Below, piece after piece: positions 10,461 through 22,852 of a DNA stretch of 64,000 nucleotides (position 1 is the first letter of the stretch; each line of letters begins with the position of its first letter). The DNA is taken from positions 14,951,501 to 15,015,500 of the forward strand of contig NC_088310.1 in NCBI RefSeq assembly GCF_910592395.1. The letters run 5' to 3'. The translations under genes were made by a program, and so were the position numbers. Origin of the DNA: Lineus longissimus. Lineage: Eukaryota; Nemertea; Pilidiophora; Heteronemertea; Lineidae. Under the pieces are notes generated by a model. The model was not told the origin of the DNA. It saw only the letters and a program-made list of their open reading frames with translations, and ran no database searches.

Positions 10461-12436
10461 ATAGCTAGCAGGTATGTTTCATTTAGCAACTGGACCCAAT
10501 TCACTTGGCCAGAAATGTGTCAGGATCTTTTCTATATTTTGAATTCCAGCTTTTACGGTAATCAAAGGATGCCTTTGAACTGGGCCGAGGCTTAATAGAC
10601 CCCGTAGACTCTATATATACATGTGGAGTGCTCAAGACAAAATATCCCAAAGATTTACCTCTTATAACTATGCATGGTATATGGGCAGTTACATACTATT
10701 TTCCTTATAAATGTGAACATAGAGTATAGGGAAGTGGTTAAAGGGTCTTCATAATGTGATGTGAATACCAACAATATTATGATAACAATCTTACTCAAGA
10801 TAGAACGATTTCTATAGGCATTATTGTAACTGACTGTATTCATTGCTTGAAGAGCACCACACAATAGGAATGGATAAGCAATTCAGAATGTCCATGTTTC
10901 ATTTCACTTGCTGTAGTAACTGATTAGTCAGTGGCTGTTCCAGTGTTGCTTCACACTCAAAAAATGGCATTTTTCAAATGATTTTTTTGGTACTTTTTAC
11001 CCAAAAGAAGGAGAATATTTCATGACATATGTTTTCAGCTCATTTTCAACCCATTCAATAAACATGACGATTTTTAGCTCATTGCTAGTATTAGTTCACT
11101 GAATTTAAGGCTCTGTAAATATTCAATTGTCTCCTAAATCAGTCAGGATAATTAGATTTCTTTATTTTCACCATATTTGATCATCACACAATGGAATACA
11201 CCATCCCTGCAGAAATGAAGTGAATCAGAATTTCAGTAGCGAAAATGCATTTGATCAGATTTTCCTGCCATCACCTTTGAGCAGTGAAAATGCGCCCCGT
11301 CTAAAATTAGCCCGCCCTGTTGAATTTGCAGCCGCCCTCTTTAAATTCACCTCCGCCATGCTTAAATCCAAGCACAAACACAGCCGTAAATATTGCATAT
11401 AAACATTCCACCGTCACTCAACGATCATTATCCCACCGCAACCCGACTGCCAGCCATTTCAATTACCCGGTACAGCACTACATCAATAGCCGACACGTGA
11501 TTTGCGCTACACTGCCAACCAAATTCTGTGTCAAATTGCTGCCAATCGAGGCAGACTCTGTTCAAAACTGCGTTATTTATATCGTGTCGGCAAGCGCCGT
11601 TCGGCAAATAGGGGGTCCGGGTACTCCCCCGGAAAAATTTCAAAATTTCGGAGGCTTAGACGTAATTTCCTGGCACCTGAGGAGATGATTTGACGTTTTT
11701 ATCTTAGCTTCGACACGGGGCATTTCTGTGTGCGACGGAAGCTTTAAGCGCCGGACGCGGAAAGAACAGACAGTCGCAAAACCGCCGGGCTGACGGTAGG
11801 CTACTAGCCGCTACGTAAGCGTTTGCCTACTCTCATCAAGAAATTTTGAGCGAGCAGTCACAATTCCAACCAATAGAATAAAAATATGCAGGCCTACCCA
11901 GTCAGTTAGCGATATCCACTTCCCGCGCCCAACAATAACAATCACCCATAGCCTTGGCAACGAGGTCAAGGGAGTGGACAAAAGCGCACCTGTACGATTG
12001 CCTAGCGGCAGAGCGGGGGCGGTTGTTTTTAATTATGATAAAAAGAGATCGTAGACTAAACAAGTGTGCTTGCAGGTGTGCCGCAGGTGGATGATAATAG
12101 CTGTCGGCGTAAAATCAGCAGTCTCTTTCAATTGATATACAGGGTACAACGGGATCAAAAGAGAAGATATGTGATACGTGATTTCAATTTTATTTGGCTT
12201 GGCGGGTGAAAAATCCGGCAAGGCGGCTAAGGATGGCAACTTGGCCGGCGAGTCACTGGAAATTTTCGGGATGGCGGCCTACGATCTCGCCATGGCGGCC
12301 CGCCATGGCGATTAATGGGGTTGGAGAACGGTTGTAGAGGCCTAAGCCTGCGGCGCATATAAGAGCTTGCCTCCGGGCAGCTGCGCCCTTTTTGATTGAA
12401 ATCCTGGCGAGAACACTGATATCCTCTGCAAATGAC
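10461..12436. other. Intron 1 sequence without a recognised gene
   Basis: Open frames at 11320-11688 and on the opposite strand have no recognisable domain. A segment near 11600-11690 (GGGTCCGGGTACTCCCCCGG) resembles the ends of common marine-invertebrate MITEs. The stretch 12180-12360 is GC-rich with repeated GGCGGCC motifs. Confidence 0.4.
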
Positions 12437-13520
12437 ATTCATTACATTACCCGTGGTGAGCACATTGTCCCTGGACCATTTCATTTTGAAACAGAATTCA
12501 GATGAAGCAGACAGATGATGGACACAGCGGTATTGTATTGACTCACCTACGGCGAGCCAAAAAGGGAAAAAGTGCAATATCGCGCTTATTAGTGACTTGT
12601 TTTAGATGGCATTTTTATGGTAGGTACTCCTTGCAAAGATACATCACATATCCTACTTGGTTTTGATCTGACCTAGTTTTCAAGGTCACAGAGGCCAATT
12701 GGGGTAATTTGGCCATTTGAGTGTAACTGTGGCACGTTTCTTAACCACTTGATTATGAACTTGAAACTTGGTACACGTAATCCCCTTTGTCAAATAACCT
12801 CTGATGCTGAAATTCGGTTTGATCTGATTCGCGACTCAAACTGAAAAGGTAGAAAGTGCAATATCTTGCCATGCCGATCCACCATCATTGTGCGTATATC
12901 CATCCTTCACTGCCGATAACTCCCCCTGATCGGCCGTCAGAAGGGCTGTTACTTTTTTGGTAGTCTCCCTGCATTCCCTTCCTTTCCCATGCGTCCTTTG
13001 TCGCGACAACACTAACATTATACTCACTTGTGGTTGTCGCATGAGACATGTATTTAGAGCTGTCATAATTGAAGACTAGGTGTTCAATGAGTAACGGTTC
13101 AGGGATGCTGACCTGACCCAAATGCACAGTGCATATTGTATAGAAGTAGGGTAACCTAATCCGGAGGTTGGCACTATCAATTCAGGCCGTCATTCAGTTA
13201 CTCTGTGTCGAGCAATTTGATTGATCATCCGTTTATTGTGGTGCGCCCGACAGATTGCCTGGCAGGAGTTATCAGTGGTGAAAGGAGGAGACTATAGGGC
13301 TGAGATTCACCGCCGGTAAGTCGGCATGTATATTGCTTATTCAAGGACATGTTTTCGATAATATTTTTAAGGTAGGTACTCTAAGCAAGGGTACATCACA
13401 TGTCATACCGACTTTGATTTAACTTATTATATACTATACCATGTTTCTTAACCAGGATGAATTCCTAACCACCAAATACCTGTGTGGTGAGCACAATGGC
13501 CCCCTGGCCTTTTCATTATG
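12437..13520 (+). repeat. Family A-like fragments, two 3' ends
   Basis: One family A-type 3' end lies at 12455-12486 (GGTGAGCACATTGTCCCTGG then CCATTTCATTTT). A second lies at 13485-13515 (GGTGAGCACAATGGCCCCCT then GGCCTTTTCATT). Between them are diverged family A modules with AAGGTCACAGAGG and the phrase TGGCACGTTTCTTAACC. No gene was seen. Confidence 0.6.
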
Positions 13521-13667
13521 GTCATAAAGTAGAATTTTCTGTAACAATAATAGCATCCATATTCCTGTCACTGGCCACATGAGCTCATGGCCCCTTCCTG
13601 TTTCAGTCTTGTTTCAAAGGAAGTTCTAAATATTTCTGGTAGTAAAGTAATATTTCTTTGATTGCAG

Positions 13668-13842
13668 GCAAAGGTTTTGGAAGAAATGGACGCAGAATTT
13701 GGCATTGGTGGGCTGATAGATGAAGAGTTCAAGGACACTGAGAAAACGTATACTTCCAAAGATCTGGATGGTCTTAAAGTTGAACACTCCCAGGAGCGCT
13801 TCAAGGAAGGGAAAACTGTTATTCTTACTTTGAAAGATCAAG
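13668..13842 (+). CDS. SART1: SART1 internal exon b
   Basis: The acceptor is TTTGATTGCAG at 13667 and the donor is GTTAGT at 13843. In phase 0 it begins [12 protein letters not shown], then has an EEF motif, [13 protein letters not shown], and [12 protein letters not shown]. This is the best conserved core of SART1, where the vertebrate protein has AKLLEEMDQEFG, LQGLTVEH and EGETMILTLKD. It continues exon a exactly (KR then AK) and leaves one G of a split Gly codon that exon c completes. The donor is slightly weak (GTTAGT), and only 7 nt of intron lie before a MITE insertion. Confidence 0.95.
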
Positions 13843-13849
13843 GTTAGTA

Positions 13850-14627
13850 CAGTAGAACCTCCCTTAGTGGACACCTCTGCCAGGCGGACACTTCTACATT
13901 ACGGACACGTCCGTCCAGTCCCGATTTTTTCTAATTAATTTCCAATAACAAAAACCTCTGTATGGTGGACACCTCGCTACTCCGAATTTTTGGTCCAATT
14001 CCCTCCCAATTACGGACAGTAGGCAAAAACGATGGTTTCCCGCGTGTGCTTTGAGAGTCAAGTAGGCCTGACAGGTGAGATATTTGCGTAATTAATCAAC
14101 GTAATTAATTACCCATGGCATTGTGTTTTTGTATCCTAATTAAGCCGCGGCATTTGTTTACTCATCTTTTCAACTAATCACATAGGCCTATTGTGTCAAT
14201 GGACACTCGTAAATCCAAGCGGTTTTGTCAGTGTTGCGGCGAATATGCGTGAGTAGAGAAATTAGAAAAAAATAATTATTAATCAAAGGTGGCTGATAGA
14301 CAGAAATTATGGTATTTTTTCACACATTATGACATGTCGTGGAGATTTTGCAATAAAAGGGGCACCTTTTACTGGAGAGATTATTCACTCTCTGAGTTCC
14401 AAAGTAGCTCACATCATTCAACGCTACATCACAAGCAAAGACCGATCAGCCAACAGGTTCAAAGTTTCTACGCTAGATGTCGACACAGAGAAAACCAAGA
14501 CCTGAAAGGCGGGAACTTCTACTCCACCTATCGGACGATTTGGCGTAACCTCTCTATTGTGGACACCTCTCTATTGCGGACACCTGGGCCCAGTCCCATG
14601 GGTGTCCGCAATAAAGAGGTTGTACTG
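13850..14627. mobile_element. TA-flanked MITE (pogo/Tc1-mariner-like) next to the SART1 splice donor
   Basis: The left end is CAGTAGAACCTC at 13850 and the right end is its inverted form GAGGTTGTACTG at 14627. TA lies on both sides (13848-13849 and 14628-14629). Inner sequence repeats GTGGACAC and GCGGACAC near both ends, a style seen in pogo-like MITEs. It is 778 bp and encodes nothing recognisable. It begins 7 nt after the 5' splice site of exon b. Confidence 0.75.
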
Positions 14628-14629
14628 TA

Positions 14630-15415
14630 GATACATATCATGTGACAAAAAAAGTTATGCCATTTAAAATGGCATATGTTGTTCTTTGTATTTCTTTTAT
14701 GGATCAGATAATGAAAATTATAGATTTTGAGGCCTTATTAGTCAGTAGGTAGATCCCTTCGGGCATGACGTTAAACTTGCTCCGAACTGAGTTGCATGGG
14801 ATGTTTCGGATTGATACCAAACTGAATTGTTGACATTGAATATAGGACCTTATACATTTTTGCATAGAAAGAGCCTTAGAGAATGTCTCTTTGGCACATT
14901 CGAGGCAATTTATGAGTTTTCCGACCCAGAAGGGGTTGCCACCATTGACACCACCTAGATCCCACAATTGGCAAAAATCCCACCAGAATTGCTGCACCTG
15001 AGATAGAGGGGCTGGCTCGTATACTGTAGAACAGAAACTCTTCGCAGAATACAAATTTTCACGAATGACGGGTGATTGACATACTTGCGGCAGAATATTT
15101 TCGTGAGCAAAGAATTTTGTCGAATAAAATAAAAATTGTCTATTTTAACCCAAAGCTCCTAATTTGTGATGAAATTTACGAGTCTATATAGCATATTTTT
15201 TTGTCCTTCGTGACTGGACGATTACACAACTGATTTGCTGATTATAAGACAAAATCTTGGTAATTTGAATCGCTCCAAAAGGCATTTAAGAGCTGTACGA
15301 ATGGTTTTATCTTCAAGGGTCTGTAAATATAATGGCATGGAAATGTGTGTTGTTAGGTGTAATTGTGATACATGCTAATTGCATAGGGGCACTCACTCCT
15401 AATGCATTAACCATT
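14630..15415. other. No gene recognised
   Basis: This is AT-rich intron sequence. An open frame on the minus strand at 14704-15054 has no recognisable family features. Confidence 0.4.
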
Positions 15416-15660
15416 TTAGCTCGGTGGAATAGCTATTCAGGTTCTGTTTGTCAGTCAGTCTGTCCATCTATCCGTCCATCCGTCCGCATGGGGCGCACGT
15501 TTTGTAACCGTAAGACCTAGATATTTCAACTTGATGTCTAATTTTAGGGTATATTTTTCTCTGATCAGAAACCTAAAATCAGCGCGATTTTACCTACATT
15601 CAGCATGCGAGACGGCTTTGTTTAAAAAGGCTATCTTGCTTACTGGAGGAAGAAAAGTGT
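15416..15660 (+). repeat. Family B-like 5' fragment with a CCAT-type microsatellite
   Basis: It begins TTTTAGCTCGGTGGAATAGC, a diverged family B start, followed by TCCATCTATCCGTCCATCCG. The remainder matches 2640-2830. No gene was seen from here to 16250. Confidence 0.6.
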
Positions 15661-16801
15661 TCAATCTGGATCTAAAAATTAGCTAAAACTATAACATTTG
15701 AGGAAAAAATTTGCTGTTATTGAGCCCAGAAAAGACATCTTTAAAAATCCTGCACTTTGACGTCCTAGTTTCATAGTCATATTCTGTTCTCCTAATTGGA
15801 CCTGAAGCTGCATGTAGACCAATCTTGACACTGCTGCAAACAGAATCAAAATTGACCTATACATAAGGAAGTTCTGACTAGTGGAAGTTCCATATGTTTT
15901 TTCCTTTTCTCTAAAATTTAACCCAACATTGCATTGTTTGTCAACTGTCACTGCAATATTTGCCAATTGCTTTGTATCTTACACTGGTCTATTTCCATGT
16001 CCTGTATGTCATAAATTATCCTGTGCAAGTCACATATAGAATTGAATCTGATGAAAAACCTGTCTTTTGTCAGCTTAGTCACAGCAGGGGTGAAGAAATC
16101 ACTAGCCAACAGGTACTGAAACCCACTTTGCAGAAACTGAAGGCTAATATATGTTCATCCCAGCAGTGAGGATAATGATACTCACAACTAGAACAGGCTC
16201 TCCTTCGTCAAGTGAATATGATTGTGTTTTTGACAACTGATACGACAGATCACGGGCAATATGGTGTTCCTCGAAGCATGGCACATTTATCACAAACAAA
16301 GTTTGTGCACACATATCATCCCTTCACAGTTTTTCGACCTGTTTCAGAGCACACCTTACATGTCTTTTTTCCGCCAATCAAGATGACTAGGGTGTGAACA
16401 CCTTCACTAGGTCTCTTTTGGGGAGCAATTTTCCTACTACAGAAATTGCCAATCAGTTGCTCTGCAACTTCAAGGAAGAAATCACACATACGCATCTTTT
16501 CCAGTCTCTTTGTCAAAGGCTTTGATGACATTTTCAAAATAAGGAAGCCATTGATCAAAGACACATTTGCACAGAACCAAAAGATGTATTTCCACCATTT
16601 CTTGCTTTCTCTGTCAATTGGATAGTATGCACGACGTTGGTCTGCCATATCAACACCCCCATGTACTTGTTATAGTGAAGGATCATATCTGGAATTTGAA
16701 TGTCCTGCCGTTCATGCCCTACCCGACATTGAACAAGGTGGGTTCCTGAACAACGTGGGTTCCTAAACCCTGGCCAGAGGAAAGGACATTCACCACTTTT
16801 T

Positions 16802-19800
16802 AGTTCAGCTGACAAAGTCAGCAAAGCTGATAATATTACTAAGGGAATGGTGTCTGTCCTTCCTTCCGTGTCACTTTTGGGCATTTTGTAACCGCAAGGC
16901 CTAGGCACTTCATTGACGCTGCTAAATTAGACGTAACCCAAGATGAACTCAGAAACTAAAAATCAGCGCGATCCGACCTACATTTAGCAAATGAGGTCAT
17001 CGAGAAGTTTAAACTTCATTCCTTTATACCTCGGTCCACAGAGGAAATATTGTTTTCACATCTGGCTGAATATTTTTTGATAATTTTTCATTTTTACTTC
17101 TAATGGAATTAGTTAAGTTTTCACCGCCAGTTGGCGCTACAGGCACATTTAACTGAATTTTTGATGATTCAAAAGCCCGGGCTATGACGTATAGTTGCGC
17201 AGTTGTATTCTGCTCATGGAATTGGCCAAGGAACCAGGCTATATTTCAGCATACCCACTGTGAGTGTGACCAGTCTAAAGATGGAAGATTGATTTTGCAA
17301 CACGGTAACCAATTTTCTGCTAAAAAGAAGCCAAGTAGGCGTTATTATCACTAGTTCCTTTCAGTGGGTAGTCATAAGGTCTTTAGGGACTACTTTCAGA
17401 AATTAGTTCTTGAAAATTTGGCCACAATTCTGTGAAAACGATACTAGAAGTGCACGCTCTGTTCGCGAATTATTTTGAAGTGGAGAATTCCCACAGTATG
17501 TGCAGTGAATCGGCATGATTCTGTTTGCATTTTAGTTTTTAGTACTACGATTCTTACACGAGTAAAAAGTAAACATTCCAAGCAACACAATAATGTTACT
17601 CCCATAAAAATTGATTCAAAATTGACGGAGATACAGCATTCTGTTGGGCAATTGGCAGCGCTGATAAAATACATTGCATACTAATGCATGCCAAATGGCA
17701 CACTTTAAAAAGCGCTCCTTGGACAACGTAGGGAATCACCAGAAATGACATCATCACTGGTCCAAATCTATATAATAATACTGGAAGGGGACGAATAAAG
17801 TCACACTTAGAGGCGTTGGATCGCCTTGAAATTTTGCATGAGTGGTGGTGACACCTTACCCTGATGCAACGTCTTGGTTTTGTTCAAAAATTTACTTCAG
17901 CGGAGCAGTAATGAGGGATTTTTCATCGGACACTGTCAATTCTCTTTACCACTCACAGAAGCCAAGCCATTGCTGTCAATTACCTGCACTCCCTGTGGGG
18001 TGAATAACATTACCTTTTGAACAGCTGGTTGTAGGGGGATGATTGGAACAGCCGGTATACCTGCTGAACCCAGGTTAATGTTATTTTCAATCCACGATTG
18101 CAGGTCACCTGATTTTCGAGATTTCGCGGGAAATGAAATTGTAAACAAACGCATGTGTGCAGTTCCAATGTAAACAAAAATTTATTTTTGGTACTTTTGG
18201 TTGCTGGACTTGGGTTTTCTCGCAGTTAGGAGATGGGGTCAAATTGGTGGTCTATTGTTTATGGGTGCTGTTTTAGTCAGAGCTAGCCCTTGATTACGAA
18301 GGGATTTTCAAATTAAGGTGACCATGGTCTTTTTATGTGCTCGCCACAGCTTTCAATACTTGATGTATCTGAAGAGGCGCGCGGAACCTGATACGGCCTT
18401 ACCAAGGAGCTGCTCACGGTGCTGAACTTCTAGCTTGCCTGTCGACTAAGTGCCTTTTTGGCCGAGACATTGCTACATGTAGGAGGAGCACGCATTTTAA
18501 ATTAATAGTAGTGATAGTACAGTTGGTTCGAGCCATTTGGAAGCTGACATGTGAAGGCCTATCTGGGATCTCCTTCTTCTCCATATAAAAAGGGGCATAT
18601 TGCTGACTAATGAACAAGGCATATTGACATTGCCTCATCATCTCTATCGGACCAATTGATATACTTTTATATGCACGCATACATCACGCCATTTCAGGGT
18701 CCGAGTTTGTGGACAATTGGTTTGATTAATTTGTCTCTTCGATATTGCTCCTTTATTGCATTAGATTTTCATCGCAATTCAATCTATTCAGGATATAGCC
18801 AATTTGAACCTGTCTGCGCCAAGGATAGATTGGTTCCAGATTGACTCACTATGGATACGCAGTAGAGCACAATGTCATGAAAAACGACCCTTTGTATTGT
18901 AAATTCCAATCACCTGCAGGACAGGTCAGTTTCTCTCAATAAAATTAATTTTGTTGACTCCTGTAATCTCTACCTTATTAAAAAAAAAGACAGTGGTGTT
19001 AGTCCCAAACTGGTAATTTCTATTTATTTTGACGTCTGTTAAATCAGGATACCTCTCAATTACAGACAGCATTTTGTATCCTTGTGCAGGGCTGCGTACC
19101 TGTACGGAATGGCCGTATTTTGGTACGACTGAATCCCCGACTTTACGGAATACGGTTTTTACCGTTATGGTACGGCCTTTACAGTGCTGAAAATACGTTT
19201 TTTTTCAACTTAAAAATACGTTGTAAAATGTCTGTATACGGTTTAATTCTTGAAATAAACATTCAAATTTCGAGTTTTATTTAGTTTCTTAGCCTTTAAA
19301 CCCGATATCTGATCCTGGCGGGCCCGATATTAGAAGTTCCCACGCCCGTTGCCAAGGAGAGCTTTTCTTTATTCAGTACGCAATATACTGATTAGTCTCG
19401 CGCACCGCGACACCGATCGTCATTATCACCCTATTTTGAGGATCTGGAAACTTGTATCACATGTGTACAGCTGCTGTGCGAGACTACCCTGCATAGAATA
19501 ATGGCGGCGGCCAAGTGTGGTTCTGCCGAGAGACAAGACCACAATTGATTTTTTAAGCCTTTTAGCAGTTAAATTGTCAGTGTTTGACCGCGAAGCATCA
19601 AAGAATGCGTCAAGTAGTGAAAGTGAAATTCGGATATGATATACGGGTTAGTCTTGCGAGTAACTGGTGCGATTTAAATTGGTGATTGACCACGGAAATT
19701 TTTTTTTAATCGACAAATTAGACAGACTTTGATATTTCCACTCTTTTCAGCCAACTGGCAGAAAAAACTCAAAACACGCCCCCTATTACCCAATTAGCAA

Positions 19801-21426
19801 AATTCGAAATTAATTTTTTCATCAAATAATTTCTTTATATCTGTAGACTTGCCACAACAAATATTTTTTCAATACCTCTCCAAATATGTACTTGAGAGTT
19901 AAAAACATGCACTCGTCTAATTGATAGGCCTCGACCCTCCAACCTATGAATATTCATTAGTGGTCTTGTCTCCCGAGGAGACAAGACCACAATTGATTTT
20001 TTAAGCCTTTTAGCAGTTAAATTGTCAATGTTTGACCGCGACGCATCAAATACTGCGTGGGGTTGTGAATCTGAAATTTTGATACGATATTCCGGACAGT
20101 CGGGCAAGTAAATGGTGAATTATTGTTTAAATCTACGTTTTATCGAATATTTTCAAAACAAATTCCAACTACCAGCTAACCCACAACAGCTTTGGTGTGC
20201 CTGTTTTGAAATTTACACTATGTCATGATACTACAGGAACTTATGGCAAAATACAGGAAAATTTCAGCAATATTACAGGAAAAATTATTAGAGGGTAAGC
20301 AGCCCTGCTTGTGCTGTACAACCCAGCCTGGACATACCACAGTTGTCCATGGAGAAGTCTCATCCTCTCTGACACTTCTTTCCTTTAAAGCTACCGATAC
20401 AACATACTGAACTAGGGATATCTTCGGTTGCCTCCTGTATTATTTACATACCATGGCTGATTAGTTCAATCATATTTATCCAGCTGGCAGCTCTGCATTG
20501 GAAATTTTAGTGGTATAACGTGTTCTCTTGACCTTCAAACAGTAGTATAAAGCTGATATTTACCACTTTGCACCATCAGTCCTTAGTTATTAGGTCATCC
20601 AGCTGAGCGCCAGGCCCTTGGGCCTCTTGTTGGTACTTTTGGTTGCTGGACTTGGGTTTTCCCGCAGTTAGGAGCTGGTGTCAAATTGGTGGTCTATTGT
20701 TTATGGGTGTTGTTTTAGTCAGAGCTAGCCCTTGATTATGAAGGGATTTTCAAATTAAGGTGACCATGGTCTTTTTATGTGCTCACCACAGCTTTCAGTG
20801 CTTGAAGTTGATGTATCTGAAGAGGCGCGCTGAACCTGACACGGCCTTATCAATGAGCTGCTCATGGTGCTGAACTTCTAGCTTGCCTGTCGACTAAGTG
20901 CCTTGCCCGAGACATTGCTACATGTAGGAGGAGCACGCATTTTAAAGTTATAGTAGTGATAGTACAGTTGGTTCGAGCCATTTGGAAGCCGTCATGTGAA
21001 GGCCTATCTGAGTTCTCCTTCTTCTTCTCCGTATAAAAAGGGGCATATTGCTGACTAAGGAACGAGGCATATTGACATTGCCTCATCATCTCTATCAGAC
21101 CAATTTATATACTTTTTGTACGCATACAGCACGCCATGGAGAAGGCACATCCTCTCTGACACTTCATGTCTGTAAAGCTACCGATACAACATACTGAACT
21201 AGGGATATCTTCCGTTGCCACCTGTATTATTTACATACCATGGATGATTAGTTCAGTCATATTTCATCCAGCTGGCAACTCTGCATTGGAAATTTTAGTG
21301 GTATAACGTATTCTCTTGACCTTCAAACAGTAGTATAAAGACGATATTTACTACTTTACACCCTCTGTCCTATGTTATTACTATTAGGTCATCCAGCTGA
21401 ACGCCAGGCCTGTGGGCATCTTGTTT
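16802..21426 (+). mobile_element. Hairpin-ended element family B, composite copy inserted in the piggyBac ORF
   Basis: The start is AGTTCAGCTGACAAAGTCAG after TTTTT (16797-16801), and the end is GGCATCTTGTT at 21425. There are two family B 3' ends in series, at 20633 and 21425. The second follows a repeat of the segment starting GGTACTTTTGGTTGCTGG (also at 18190 and 30835), so one copy sits inside or beside another. It contains a MITE at 19530-19972. Short minus-strand frames at 18414-18680 and 20862-21089 recur in the copy at 31057-31317. No transposase was seen. Confidence 0.7.
19530..19972. mobile_element. MITE with GAGACAAGACCAC terminal inverted repeats
   Basis: The left end is GAGACAAGACCAC at 19530 and the right end is GTGGTCTTGTCTC ending at 19972, a perfect 13-bp TIR. 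A second, partial copy starts at 19978 in the same orientation, only 5 bp further on. A full copy in the opposite orientation lies at 50996-51449. It is non-coding. Confidence 0.75.
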
Positions 21427-21523
21427 GTCCTGCCATGACACAGACGAAATGACTTTATTCCCGAAGAGCTTCGCCTGAGCTTCGCCTGAGCTTCGCCTGA
21501 GCTTCTTTCTTCTCTCCTTTTTA

Positions 21524-21573
21524 GCTCACCTCTTAGCAGAGGTGAGCTTATCCCATACCGTGGCGTCTGTCGT

Positions 21574-21635
<62 letters not shown>

Positions 21636-22675
21636 CGTCGTCCGTTAGCAGGGCACGTTTCGTAACTGTTAGAGCTATTGAGTTGAAACTTGGTACACAT
21701 GTACCCTTATGTAATGACACCTTGGAGACCAAGTTTCGGTTCGATTCGATTCATGGTTTGGCCACCAGGGGGCCAAACGTTAAAAGTGAAAATATGCAAT
21801 ATCTCCCTTAATAGTAGTCGGGAAATTTTGAAAAAAATATGGTAGGTACTTCTAGTAAAGGTGCATCATATATCCTCCGGGTTTTTGATTTGACCTCCTT
21901 TTCAAGGTCACAGAGGTCAAATGGTGTAAATTGGCCGTTAGGATGTAACGATGGCACGTTTCTAAACTGCAATGACTATTGATACCAAATTTGGTACACA
22001 TTTACCCCTTAGTCAGGTGATCTCAGGGACCGAAGTTTGGTCCAATATGATTCACCACTTGACCACTAGGGGGCAAAATCCAAAAACCTTAAAAATGTGA
22101 TTATTCCTTAACTTCTTGCCCGATTGCCACCAATTTGATATCATGGGTACATCTAACCACCATACAGTATATGTCACACAGGTTTTTAATTTGACCTTCT
22201 TGTCAAGGTCACAGAGGTCAAATGGCGTAAATTCGCCGTCAGGCCGTAACTATGGCACGTTTCTTAGCTGCAATGACTATTAATCACAAATTAAGTACAC
22301 ATGTACCCCTTGGTCAGGTGATCTCAGGTACCGAAGTTTGGTGCGATCTGATTTGCCGTTTGGCCTCCAGGGAGGGGCCAAATCCTAAATTCTTCAAAAT
22401 GCCATTATTCCTAGTAATGACTTGCCCGATTGGCACCAATTTTATATCATAGGTACATCTAATTCTAACAACCATTCAATGTGTCACCCGGGTCTTCTTT
22501 GATTTGACCTACTTTTCAAGGTCACCGAGGTCGAATGTACTGTAAATTGGCCATTTTGGGGAAATTGTAATTGCTTGGACCTACATCAAACCTAACACTA
22601 CATGACACAATACCATGCTCTTTATCCATCTTTCCTCCACATGAGGTGAGCACAATGGCCCTGGCCATTTCATTT
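21524..22675 (+). mobile_element. Hairpin-ended element family A, copy 2, inserted in the piggyBac ORF
   Basis: It starts after CTTTTTA with the 10-bp-arm palindrome GCTCACCTCT / AGAGGTGAGC at 21524-21547. It ends with AGGTGAGC (half of that palindrome), ACA, and the hairpin AATGGCC-CT-GGCCATT at 22654-22669 plus CATTT. It has three modules of about 301 bp against four in copy 1. piggyBac coding sequence flanks both sides, which dates it after the piggyBac. Confidence 0.8.
21576..21634. repeat. (CGT)n microsatellite
   Basis: About 20 consecutive CGT/GTC triplets directly follow the family A palindrome. Read as protein it gives poly-Arg on either strand, which is not a gene. Copy 1 has a shorter, interrupted version at 63-103. 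Confidence 0.95.
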
Positions 22676-22852
22676 AAGTGATTTTTTACCTTTAGGTAAT
22701 TTCAGTAGTGGGGGAAAGTTCTTGCGATTGGTCCGAGTAGTCGCAGTTGCATAAGTGTCTTTCGCCAGTAAGTCTGTCATCAGTTTTGTTGATGAGAAGA
22801 AATTGTCCATTATGATTTCATGATTTCTGTTGAAGAATGGGCGAGTCAGATT

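Noticed and set aside
21526-21811. Arg-rich open frames on both strands, also at 37-267
   Set aside because: They are translations of the CGT microsatellite and family A repeat. They recur wherever the repeat occurs and have no domain.
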